64,000 nt of DNA from JAHIGH01 sp964564035 (GTDB taxonomy: Bacteria; Patescibacteriota; Microgenomatia; Levybacterales; UBA12049): positions 1 to 64,000 of the forward strand of contig CAZLZN010000005.1 of assembly GCA_964564035.1 (NCBI GenBank), written 5' to 3'. Each line of letters starts with the position of its first letter. Position 1 is the stretch's first letter. Both the position numbers and the translations under genes were made by a program. The notes under the pieces are model-generated. The model was given only the letters and a program-made list of their open reading frames with translations, made no database searches and was not told the origin of the DNA. Positions 23,700 to 31,826 of the stretch are shown here, in pieces.

Positions 23700-24671
23700 A
23701 TGGTAAATTCTTCTTCAGGTTTTATAGACGACAATGAACTGCTTGATGCTTATTCCGGCACGGTAACCAAGATCGTAGATCGCGTAGGCCCGGCGGTTGT
23801 AAAGATTCAAACAAACAAAAACTTGTCTCCTGGGACGGCAATCGGCGAAGGCATTGGATCGGGTGTGATTATAGCACCTGATGGATTTATTTTAACAAAT
23901 CACCACGTTATAAATAACGCAAAAGCTGTAGATGTTGTTTTAACTAACAACAAGAATTACAAAGCCCATATTGTAGGCAATGATCCCGCAACCGATCTGG
24001 CGCTGTTGAGGATTCAGGAAAATGGCCTGCCGTATGCGGAGCTCGGTAACTCGTCGGCATTAAAAGTAGGTCAGCTCGCAATTGCGATCGGCAATCCTTA
24101 TGGTTTCCAGAATACAGTCTCGGCAGGCGTCATATCGGCGCTAAATAGAAACATGGCGGCACCTGATGGTAAATATATCGAAAATATTATTCAAACAGAT
24201 GTATCGCTAAATCCCGGCAATTCCGGCGGTCCGCTGGTCGATAGCCGATGTAGAGTGATAGGTATAAATACCGCCATAATCAGGCAGGCGTATGGAATTG
24301 GGCTAGCTGTCCCAAGCAATACAGCAGTTTGGGTAGCCGGCGACCTAATTTCTTTCGGTAGAGTCCGCCGCGGATTTTTAGGAATCAGCGTGAAGACCCA
24401 GTCGATTTCTGTTCAGATACAAACAATACTTAAATTAAATAATCCGACAGTCGTAGAAGTAATCGAAATAAGTAAAAATTCCCCGGCTCAGCAATCAGAT
24501 CTCCAAAAAGGCGATTTGATCTACAAGGTAAACGGAGTTCAGCTTTCAGGCGCGGACGAATTAAGCAGGCTTTCTCTACGGCACAAGCCTGGGACAACTT
24601 TTGACCTAACAGTACTGCGCGGACTAAAAATTTTGAGCGTCAACCTTACTTCACAGGATGCCGGCAGATGA
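23700..24671 (+). CDS. HtrA/Deg-type trypsin-like serine protease with PDZ domain
   Basis: 323 residues with an intact catalytic triad: His 69 in ILTNHHVINNA, Asp 99 in PATDLALLRI and Ser 175 in NPGNSGGPLV. One C-terminal PDZ domain (about 225-320) carries VVEVIEISKNSPAQQSDLQK and GDLIYKVNG. Most HtrA proteins are exported or membrane-anchored; here residues 1-40 are polar with no signal peptide or anchor, so either it is cytoplasmic or the true N-terminus lies elsewhere. No in-frame hydrophobic start was found upstream. It sits between two sensor-kinase genes. Confidence 0.9.
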   Translation: MVNSSSGFIDDNELLDAYSGTVTKIVDRVGPAVVKIQTNKNLSPGTAIGEGIGSGVIIAPDGFILTNHHVINNAKAVDVVLTNNKNYKAHIVGNDPATDLALLRIQENGLPYAELGNSSALKVGQLAIAIGNPYGFQNTVSAGVISALNRNMAAPDGKYIENIIQTDVSLNPGNSGGPLVDSRCRVIGINTAIIRQAYGIGLAVPSNTAVWVAGDLISFGRVRRGFLGISVKTQSISVQIQTILKLNNPTVVEVIEISKNSPAQQSDLQKGDLIYKVNGVQLSGADELSRLSLRHKPGTTFDLTVLRGLKILSVNLTSQDAGR

Positions 24672-24748
24672 TCTCCGCGCCGTATTTTTTATCCGAAGTT
24701 GATAACAGACTCTGGAAATTGCTAATATAAAATATACCCGATTTTCTT

Positions 24749-25693
24749 ATGATCCAGCATCTAATAATATACCTTCTGGCATTTATCGGCATATGGGTAG
24801 GGGCAGGTTTCGCTCTCAAGTCGGTTGAAAATATTTCAAAAACCCTAAAAGCCTCCTCATTTGCAGTATCGTTTCTGATCCTGGGTTTCTTTACCAGCGT
24901 AAGTGAATTTTCTGTCGGACTGAATTCTGTCTTTATGAACGATCCGGAAATTTATGTTGGTAATTTGATTGGCGCCTCAATCGTAATATTTCTCATGATA
25001 ATCCCCCTGCTCGCCGTGATAAACAAAGATGTCAGGATAAATGGCGAGTTCCAGGGATTTAATTTAATGCTATCTATAATCGTCATCGCAATGCCGGGAA
25101 TATTGTCGATGGACGGGCACGTTGACAGAATTGACGGATTAATTTCTTTAATTTTATACATTTTTCTTCTAATTTGTATTCAGTCAAAAAAAGGTGTTCT
25201 GTCAAACGCCGCAAGCATTGGGCGTTCCCAAATTTTAAAAATTGTAAAAAATCTACTAAAAATAATTGCCGGTGTCACAATTATATTTTTATCAGGCCGT
25301 ATTGTAGTTGATCAGACAATGTATTTTGCTCAAGTACTTAATGTTTCCCCCTTTTTAATAAGCTTATTAGTCATATCAATAGGCACCAACATTCCTGAAT
25401 TGTCAATTGTCGCCAGATCTTTTTTTATGAAAAACACGGAAACTGCGTTTGGCGATTATGTAGGCTCGGCGGCATTTAATACGTTTATTTACGGCATATT
25501 AACTATTTACTACGGAAAAACCATAATATTGACAAATAGCTACTTCATTAGCTTGTTATTTCTGACAGGTGGTCTTTTTGCGTTTTATCTTATGTCCAAA
25601 ACCGAACACAAAATCTCCCGCCACGAAGGCTTTTTACTCCTTTTAATTTACGCCGTATTTCTGTCGGTGGAGATTTTTGGCCATTTTGTCTGA
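24749..25693 (+). CDS. Sodium/calcium exchanger-like membrane protein (CaCA superfamily, divergent)
   Basis: 314 residues with about ten hydrophobic segments and two alpha-repeat-like regions: GFFTSVSEFSVGLNSV with GNLIGASIVIFL, and ISIGTNIPELSIVARS with GDYVGSAAFNTFIYG. The acidic residue of each repeat is kept (SVSE, NIPE), but the Asn of the usual GSNIFN is lost in the first half. A change of ion specificity is possible. It is the second exchanger in the window (see 4289-5278). The last 51 bases overlap, antisense, the end of the following histidine kinase gene. Confidence 0.82.
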   Translation: MIQHLIIYLLAFIGIWVGAGFALKSVENISKTLKASSFAVSFLILGFFTSVSEFSVGLNSVFMNDPEIYVGNLIGASIVIFLMIIPLLAVINKDVRINGEFQGFNLMLSIIVIAMPGILSMDGHVDRIDGLISLILYIFLLICIQSKKGVLSNAASIGRSQILKIVKNLLKIIAGVTIIFLSGRIVVDQTMYFAQVLNVSPFLISLLVISIGTNIPELSIVARSFFMKNTETAFGDYVGSAAFNTFIYGILTIYYGKTIILTNSYFISLLFLTGGLFAFYLMSKTEHKISRHEGFLLLLIYAVFLSVEIFGHFV

Positions 25694-26806
25694 TGAATTT
25701 TTGTGCCCGATTGGAAGTGTGAAATAAAACGAAGCTCCCTTTCCTTCTTCGCTCTCAACCCATATTGCCCCTTTATGTTTACTAATAATTTGACTGCTTA
25801 TATACAGCCCCAGACCAAAGCCTTTAAAATTTGTCTCGTTATTTCCTGTTACTCTAAAAAATCGATTGAATACCTTATCTTTGAAATCGGATTTGATCCC
25901 TATACCAAAATCGGTTACGCTTATTCGCGCATAATTACTTCGCCTTTCCGCTCTAATAATTATCTTTTCCCCATAAGGTGAATATTTAATAGCATTTGAT
26001 AATAAATTAGTTATCACCTGTATAATTCTGTTTTTATCGCAATAAACATCTATATCTCGTTTTATATCAGTAATAATTTCATGATTTATCCTCAGATCCG
26101 CGATATTATCAATCCCCTCCTGAATGCACTCTCTTATAGAGGTGTTTGAGAAGCTATAGCTGAGTTTTTTTGATTTCAGCTTGGACACATCCATAAGATC
26201 GTTAATAAATTCCGTAAGTGCATTTATCTTATTTTCGATTTTATTTAAATAATTTATATCATCTTCATGTTTATTATTAAGTATATTTTTTTTGAGCAGT
26301 TGTAAATAAGCCTTTTGGCTGGTTATAGGCGACTTTAGTTCATGAGAAGCAACGGACAAAAAATGTTCCAGAATTCTGTTCTGTTGTTCGGCCTGTTTTC
26401 TGGCCAATTTTTCCTTTATGAGCAGTTCTTCCTTTGAGGCTTCCGAGTTCTTCTTGGCTTCGCTTACAATGCTTATAATAAGACCTTCTGTAAAAAAGAT
26501 AACGAAAGTATTTATTATACTAATCAGCTCTTGACTGCTTAGTGTTCCGTTTTGCACAAATATAATAAATATGACCGCTATACTGCCTATTGTCGCAACT
26601 AGACTCGGTTTAAATCCGCCATGCCACGATACTGCAAGCACAGCAATTCCAAAAATTATATAAATTGCGTTTGTCTGAAGTAATGATCCAAATATTAATT
26701 GAAAAAAGAGAGCCGCAGAGACCGCGAATAATGCAAATAAGTAGGGATTAACAGGATGTTTAGTAACAAAAAGGTTTTTATTATGCAGGCTGTTTTTTAG
26801 AGCCAT
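25643..26806 (-). CDS. Membrane sensor histidine kinase with DUF4118/KdpD-like N-terminus
   Basis: 387 residues. Four hydrophobic segments within about 20-115 (including FGIAVLAVSWHGGFKPSLVA) resemble the DUF4118 membrane module of KdpD-type kinases. A coiled linker leads to HisKA with phospho-histidine about 155 in SVASHELKSPITSQ. The HATPase domain has LTNLLSNAIKYSP, VTDFGIGIKSDF and GFGLGLYISSQII. No response regulator is adjacent, so it may share the regulator at 21598. TATACT (26816-26821) ends 9 nt before ATG 26806. Its 3' end overlaps the exchanger gene by 51 bases. Confidence 0.92.
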   Translation of the reverse strand: MALKNSLHNKNLFVTKHPVNPYLFALFAVSAALFFQLIFGSLLQTNAIYIIFGIAVLAVSWHGGFKPSLVATIGSIAVIFIIFVQNGTLSSQELISIINTFVIFFTEGLIISIVSEAKKNSEASKEELLIKEKLARKQAEQQNRILEHFLSVASHELKSPITSQKAYLQLLKKNILNNKHEDDINYLNKIENKINALTEFINDLMDVSKLKSKKLSYSFSNTSIRECIQEGIDNIADLRINHEIITDIKRDIDVYCDKNRIIQVITNLLSNAIKYSPYGEKIIIRAERRSNYARISVTDFGIGIKSDFKDKVFNRFFRVTGNNETNFKGFGLGLYISSQIISKHKGAIWVESEEGKGASFYFTLPIGHKNSSDKMAKNLHRQKYGVN

Positions 26807-26858
26807 TTCGAACAGAGTATACAATTATTTATTTTCAAAAACAATAAGAAAAATATTT

Positions 26859-27623
26859 TCACTCATCTAATTTGTAAGGCAATATGTGTTTGAAAATCTG
26901 ACCTTCGATTCTCTCAAGTATCTTCGCGGCATTAGTATATTTACTCACAATTTTCTCATCAGGCGTATTCTTATCAAATTTTAAATACATGACCTCATCC
27001 GCTTCTTTATAACTAAATCCGAATTCACCTTCGTCTGTTTGATTCTCCCAGAGATTAGCAGACGGCGCCTTGTTGATTATAAACTGCGGCACGCCCAATT
27101 CTTCTGCAATTTGATAAACTTGTGTTTTATACAAATGTACAATTGGCTCGATATCCGATGCCGCGTCTCCGAATCTCGTGAAATATCCCAGATAATGCTC
27201 CGAACGGTTTTCTGTCCCGCATACAATTGCGTCAAATTTTTTAGCCATATCAAATAGATAAATCATCCTGACTCTTGCCATGATATTTCCTAATCTGATT
27301 TCGCTTTTGGCTTTTAAACTTTTACTGAGCGTATCAACGCTTTCTCTGATCGATAAATTGAAGAAGTTCTCAGGCGGTATCCCCGCGCTTTGGGTAAGTA
27401 TTTCTGCATCCTTTACAGTTTGATCAAAATAATATAAATGTGTGACCATTATAGACTCGGCAGGCAGAACGCTTTTTAATAAATATAAACTTACCGCGGA
27501 ATCTATCCCCCCGGATAATCCCAGAACCACTTTCCCCTTTTTAGTTTTTTCAAATACAGAACGCAAAAAAGATTTTATTTTTTCTACCTCTGCTTTCGCG
27601 TCGATTTTTAATTCTTTATTCAT
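26859..27623 (-). CDS. nadE: NH3-dependent NAD+ synthetase
   Basis: 254 residues, the size of ammonia-dependent NadE; the glutaminase domain is absent. It has the PP-loop VVLGLSGGIDSAVSLYLL (about 33-50), the AMP/NaAD-binding CGTENRSEHYLGYFTRFGD and PIVHLYKTQVYQIAEEL. It amidates nicotinic acid adenine dinucleotide to NAD+. Its start overlaps the end of nadD by 8 bases, so the last two steps of NAD synthesis are translationally coupled. Confidence 0.95.
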   Translation of the reverse strand: MNKELKIDAKAEVEKIKSFLRSVFEKTKKGKVVLGLSGGIDSAVSLYLLKSVLPAESIMVTHLYYFDQTVKDAEILTQSAGIPPENFFNLSIRESVDTLSKSLKAKSEIRLGNIMARVRMIYLFDMAKKFDAIVCGTENRSEHYLGYFTRFGDAASDIEPIVHLYKTQVYQIAEELGVPQFIINKAPSANLWENQTDEGEFGFSYKEADEVMYLKFDKNTPDEKIVSKYTNAAKILERIEGQIFKHILPYKLDE

Positions 27624-28185
27624 ACAGATGAAATTTCTTTATATACTCATGTACTTCAGGTGCTACAAATCTTTCTATGCTCTTGCCATTTTTTATAGCG
27701 TTTCTGACACGCGTCGCGCTGTCGGCGATCGGTATATATTCAGGATCTTTTAGAATTGTACAGTTTTCAGGTAATTTATCAACAGGATGTCCGACCCTTG
27801 AAACTATTATAAAAGGTATCTCTTTTTCAATTTCCTCCCAATGTGTCCATTTGTGAAAGCTCGGTATCTGATCCGACCCGCATACAAATACAAATTCAAA
27901 ATCTGGATTTTCAGATCTCAATTTCCGCAAAACCGTTATCGTCTCAGTTGTGCCCCCGATTTCAATTGCTGTGTTATTTACGCTCATATTATTTACAAGT
28001 ACTGATTCTATCATCGCTATTCTATGCGCGGGAGAAGCAATGATCGGATTCCATTGATGCTGATTGTCCGGCACGAACCAAACCTCATCGGCCTGTTTTG
28101 CTCTTAGCACGGCTTTTGCGAGATGAATATGTCCGTTATGCACTGGATCGAACCTTCCTCCGAATATCGCTATCCTCTTTTTCAT
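27616..28185 (-). CDS. nadD: Nicotinate-nucleotide adenylyltransferase
   Basis: 189 residues: nucleotidyltransferase motif IAIFGGRFDPVHNGH (about 4-18, with the HxGH signature) and the C-terminal SATRVRNAIKNG corresponding to the ISSTxIR motif. It converts nicotinate mononucleotide to NaAD, the substrate of the neighbouring NadE. It is in an operon with the aminotransferase (5-base gap) and nadE (8-base overlap). No de novo quinolinate genes are visible, so salvage of a nicotinate precursor is likely. Confidence 0.94.
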   Translation of the reverse strand: MKKRIAIFGGRFDPVHNGHIHLAKAVLRAKQADEVWFVPDNQHQWNPIIASPAHRIAMIESVLVNNMSVNNTAIEIGGTTETITVLRKLRSENPDFEFVFVCGSDQIPSFHKWTHWEEIEKEIPFIIVSRVGHPVDKLPENCTILKDPEYIPIADSATRVRNAIKNGKSIERFVAPEVHEYIKKFHLYE

Positions 28186-28190
28186 ATTAT

Positions 28191-29018
28191 TTAAAAAACA
28201 CCCTTACTTTCATCCAAAAAATTATCATACAATTTTATTAATCTCTTAATACTATCACTGATTTCGTTATATCTGTAATCATCAATTTGAATTAGCGGAA
28301 CAATTTTAGAACTCGTGCTTGTTACAAATGCTCCATCATATTTGCTCAAATCAGAATAAGGAATATTTTTCTCCTCTATTTTGTATCCATTTTTTGAAGC
28401 ACAATCAATTACAGTCATCCGGGTTACTCCCTCAAGGACTTTATTCGTTGGCGGCGTAATAACATTATTATCTTTTATAGCAAAAAAATTTGTCCTGGTT
28501 CCCTCGAGTATATTTTTTTCTTTGTCTTTAAAAAGCGCATCATAACATCCGCTGGATTTTGCTTTTGTATAAAACAAATAGCTCGGCAGCATATTTAGCG
28601 TCTTTGCGTTTGGCAAAAACCTTTCATATTCCACAGTCATGACTGTAGCGCCTTTGGAATACAGCTTTCTATCCGGATAAAGCGGTGCGAGTGGCAAAAT
28701 AAAAAGCTCCGCGTCCCGGGCTGTTTTCGCGCCCATCAGAAGCATTTTGATATTCGCGCTCTCAATTTTATTCGTTTCAATTAAATCTCTAATATACTTA
28801 TCAATTTTTGGTTTTTCAAATTCATGTTCCAGACTTATAATCTTGGCAGAAAACAGTAGTCTGTCGATATGCTGTTTTACGAAATACAAAATTCCGTTTC
28901 TGACTTTGAGAGTTTCGTATACCCCGAATCCGTACTGAAAATTTATATTTTCGATCGGCACAACCGCATTATTCATTGATAACACTTTTCCGTTTTTTGA
29001 AAAATAATTAAAACTCAT
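28191..29018 (-). CDS. Class IV PLP aminotransferase (branched-chain / D-amino acid / aminodeoxychorismate lyase type)
   Basis: 275 residues of the fold-type IV family. It starts MSFNYFSKNGKV, with NINFQYGFGVYETLKVRNG and QHIDRLLFSAK. The PLP lysine is in LFYTKAKSSGCYDALF (about 150-165), and the phosphate-binding LEGTRTNFFAI and VLEGVTRMTVIDCA follow. Sequence alone does not separate IlvE, D-alanine transaminase and PabC. ATG 29018 is supported by a TATAAT box (29028-29033) ending 9 nt before it, inside the end of the upstream Nudix gene. Co-transcribed with nadD and nadE. Confidence 0.88.
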   Translation of the reverse strand: MSFNYFSKNGKVLSMNNAVVPIENINFQYGFGVYETLKVRNGILYFVKQHIDRLLFSAKIISLEHEFEKPKIDKYIRDLIETNKIESANIKMLLMGAKTARDAELFILPLAPLYPDRKLYSKGATVMTVEYERFLPNAKTLNMLPSYLFYTKAKSSGCYDALFKDKEKNILEGTRTNFFAIKDNNVITPPTNKVLEGVTRMTVIDCASKNGYKIEEKNIPYSDLSKYDGAFVTSTSSKIVPLIQIDDYRYNEISDSIKRLIKLYDNFLDESKGVF

Positions 29019-29028
29019 AATCTTGAAA

Positions 29029-29613
29029 TTATATATCAAATAATAATTTTTTCAGCTCGGCCATTTTTTTCTTTTCCAGTATCGCTCTAAAAAGCTTCAA
29101 AGATATTTCGCTGTCGCGAAAATCCTGGCGCGCGGAAATTTCGATAAACTCTTCGAAGTTGACAAGTAAGATTTCAATTTTTTCACCGGGATCGGGATTT
29201 TGGTCCTGCACAATGCGGCAGTTTTTAGCAATAAAACAATAATTAATCCATTCAATTTTATCTATCGGCTGGTTGGCCTCCCAGAATATTAATTCACTTG
29301 CTTCCATACCTGCCTCTTCCATTAACTCTCGTTTTACTGCCTCCACGGGGTCCTCTCCTTCATCGATTCGGCCGCCAAATAATCCGTAAAAAGGCGCTGT
29401 TCCCGGCTGTTCTTGTTTACTTAAAGCAATTTTACCGTCATTCATAACAGGCAAAACTGCAACAGTATCTGATCTTTTGAGCTTTTCAAATGTTGCGTAT
29501 TCGCCGTTATACTGTTTTTGCGGCCATTGATACACGGAAAACATATCCCCGCTAAAAACCATCTTTGCGTTATCGGGTATGGGTTGTTTGGATTTGGGTC
29601 TCTTTATGATCAT
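29029..29613 (-). CDS. Nudix hydrolase (ADP-ribose pyrophosphatase-like)
   Basis: 194 residues with a perfect Nudix box, GRIDEGEDPVEAVKRELMEE followed by AGM (G-x5-E-x7-REU-x-EE-x-G-U). An N-terminal strand domain (VFSGDMFSVYQWPQ) and SKQEQPGTAPFYGLFGG resemble ADP-sugar pyrophosphatases. As first gene of the run leading to nadE it could clear ADP-ribose from NAD breakdown, which is inference from context. Ends 10 bases before the aminotransferase start. Confidence 0.9.
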   Translation of the reverse strand: MIIKRPKSKQPIPDNAKMVFSGDMFSVYQWPQKQYNGEYATFEKLKRSDTVAVLPVMNDGKIALSKQEQPGTAPFYGLFGGRIDEGEDPVEAVKRELMEEAGMEASELIFWEANQPIDKIEWINYCFIAKNCRIVQDQNPDPGEKIEILLVNFEEFIEISARQDFRDSEISLKLFRAILEKKKMAELKKLLFDI

Positions 29614-29784
29614 AAGATATCTCTATTTGTCTAAATATATAAAAAATAGTAATTGATTTTGATGTCTTTGTCGGGCTAGTCGATTCAATTGTAAAGTATT
29701 TTTGTCAATATAAAAGTCAAGTTGCTAGCAAATAAATTCAAAATGAATACCTTATTGAAAAACCCTAAATTGTATTTTGCTTTT

Positions 29785-31236
29785 TTAATTTTCCGTCGGA
29801 ACTATACGGACCATTCGTTGATTATCGTCAAATAGCGCGCCAATAACGGCTGTTTTATGTGAATTACGCTGTAACCTGTCTCTGATGATTTTCGAATTAT
29901 CGGTAACCTGCTTACTGGATACAGCTAAATATTCTCCCGGGTCAACATCATCTGATCCGGGCTCCGCTCGTCCGGTTACAAATATAATCCTCGTATTTTC
30001 CGGAGTGTATAGGTGCATAATGTCTCTGACTTGTTGATCTGCCAGCGCGCCTTGTGCAGTAACTTCAACTGCGTTTCGCTCACCCGTATTAAATGGATAT
30101 CCTTCAGGCCCCGCTCTCACTATAGATGGTCCGCCTGTTATTGCTGATCTCTGCGGCTTAATTCCGAGCCATGTGTTAGCGGTAATGTTATATACCGCTT
30201 CATAAGCTATGGCTTTTATCGCCCAGTCTGCTTCTTTTTCCTTCAGTTGTTTAGGAATCCAGCCATAATTATTTTTAGACCGCTCAATCTCAGTAACTAT
30301 TTTTGCGATTCTCGATGTATTTATAATATTTGCGGCCAAAGTTCTCGAGTCGCGATAATCGTGCGACATTGTCAACATATTCGCTTCGCCGACAGCCAAT
30401 ATTGTTTTTTTCAGCCTTGGTGCTAAAAATTCGGTCATTAGGATTTTGCCGTCCATATGAAGATCAGTCAGATTTTGCCGTAATGTTTTTTCAGAGTCAA
30501 ACATCTCCGCCCTTCTTGAGTCATATATGCCTTTTAGGCCAAAAATAAGCATTCCTGTTCCGGCATCATAAATAGAACTAATTGTACTGCCCTCTGCTTT
30601 ACCTGTTCTTGCGTATTCTCTAAAAGCACTAAATCCTCTATCCAGTTCCTCAAAATGCACGGGAAGACCACCGTGTGTAGGGATTTTTTTGTTTACACTA
30701 TCTCTTTTGTCTTTTACTGCTGCTGTTATCATTTGATTACAGCTTTGTTCAGGATTAAACGAATTAATATGTGTACCCGCGAATTCAACAAATCTGGATT
30801 CACGGCCTGACCTTCTATTATTTCTAATAAATTTATCGACAGTATATGCCAATACGGGATCACTGAGTTTTATTTCTCCGTAAACATTTTCTTTGGTTTT
30901 AGTAAATCCCCCTAGTCTTCTGTGGCTAAGCGTGACATGCGGGATAGCTACGTTTACAGGTAAAATGTCGCTGTGAGAACACGTTTGAAAAATAGTTTTA
31001 ACTCCCAAATAATCTTCAATTTCCTTTTGCACTCGCCTATAGCCTTCGGAGGCAAAGTTTGAAGAATTTATTTCCCCGTCAATAATAGTTCTCGCCAAAT
31101 GGGGATAGATTAGACTAGGTCCGGATTCACTTTTTGTTCCGGGAAACTGCCTCTTCAATTCCAAATTTCCACTATCAAGGAGAAAGTCTATATGGCGATT
31201 AAGCTCTCCTAGCCGGGAATTTTCCTGTCTGGACAT
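29785..31236 (-). CDS. Large orphan protein
   Basis: 483 residues, soluble, no family recognised. It contains a patch with several His and Cys residues (FQTCSHSDILPVNVAIPHVT, about 93-112), a second one (FAGTHINSFNPEQSCNQM), and long helical stretches. The C-terminal 100 residues alternate strands and helices (TRIIFVTGRAEPGSDD, HKTAVIGALF). Extended -10 TGT-TATAAT (31245-31250) ends 8 nt before the ATG. The clustered His, Cys and Asp residues would suit a metalloenzyme, but no signature fits. Confidence 0.55.
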   Translation of the reverse strand: MSRQENSRLGELNRHIDFLLDSGNLELKRQFPGTKSESGPSLIYPHLARTIIDGEINSSNFASEGYRRVQKEIEDYLGVKTIFQTCSHSDILPVNVAIPHVTLSHRRLGGFTKTKENVYGEIKLSDPVLAYTVDKFIRNNRRSGRESRFVEFAGTHINSFNPEQSCNQMITAAVKDKRDSVNKKIPTHGGLPVHFEELDRGFSAFREYARTGKAEGSTISSIYDAGTGMLIFGLKGIYDSRRAEMFDSEKTLRQNLTDLHMDGKILMTEFLAPRLKKTILAVGEANMLTMSHDYRDSRTLAANIINTSRIAKIVTEIERSKNNYGWIPKQLKEKEADWAIKAIAYEAVYNITANTWLGIKPQRSAITGGPSIVRAGPEGYPFNTGERNAVEVTAQGALADQQVRDIMHLYTPENTRIIFVTGRAEPGSDDVDPGEYLAVSSKQVTDNSKIIRDRLQRNSHKTAVIGALFDDNQRMVRIVPTEN

Positions 31237-31283
31237 AAAAAGCTATTATAACAAAAGAATATGAAATTTTCAGTAATATAGAT

Positions 31284-31754
31284 TTACTTTTTATTTACGC
31301 TTTTTTTATACAAGTAATTATTCATATCACCTTGCATTCTCAAAATAGCTTTTAAGTCTCTTCTATAGCTCGCATCTTTATTCTCTTTTTGATTTTCCTC
31401 CAGCTTATATTGTCCTGCCAGAATATCGTACATAAATACTCCGTGTCTATACTGGTCAGTTCCGGTACGATAAGAATCCATTATTTTTTTAGTAAGCTTC
31501 AACCTTTCGCCGTTTTCAGCAAATAGAACCGGTGATCCAAGAATTCGATCTATATGCGGCAGAGGGTCGCTTCTTTCTATTTTTACATACATTTCCATTA
31601 GCTTGCATGTAAGAATATCTTCTTTTAATTTATCGCGCAAACCCTCGATCACATTTTCATCAATGTCATCTTGTCCCAGAAAGTTCAACAACATCTTTTT
31701 AGCCCTTCGTTGGAACTTAAGATCCTCATGCGAAATATTATATTGCTCTGCCAT
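31284..31754 (-). CDS. Hypothetical protein
   Basis: 156 residues from ATG 31754 (MAEQYNISHEDLKFQ), helical and charged, no recognised domain. TATAAT (31761-31766) ends 6 nt before this ATG, which overrules a longer start 15 codons upstream. Divergent from the DUF2207 gene, the two promoters lying back to back within about 70 bases. Function unknown. Confidence 0.6.
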   Translation of the reverse strand: MAEQYNISHEDLKFQRRAKKMLLNFLGQDDIDENVIEGLRDKLKEDILTCKLMEMYVKIERSDPLPHIDRILGSPVLFAENGERLKLTKKIMDSYRTGTDQYRHGVFMYDILAGQYKLEENQKENKDASYRRDLKAILRMQGDMNNYLYKKSVNKK

Positions 31755-31826
31755 AAATATATTATAGGCCTCTAAATTATTAATGTCAATTTCAAACAAA
31801 ACTTTATACTGTGTTAAAATAAACCT

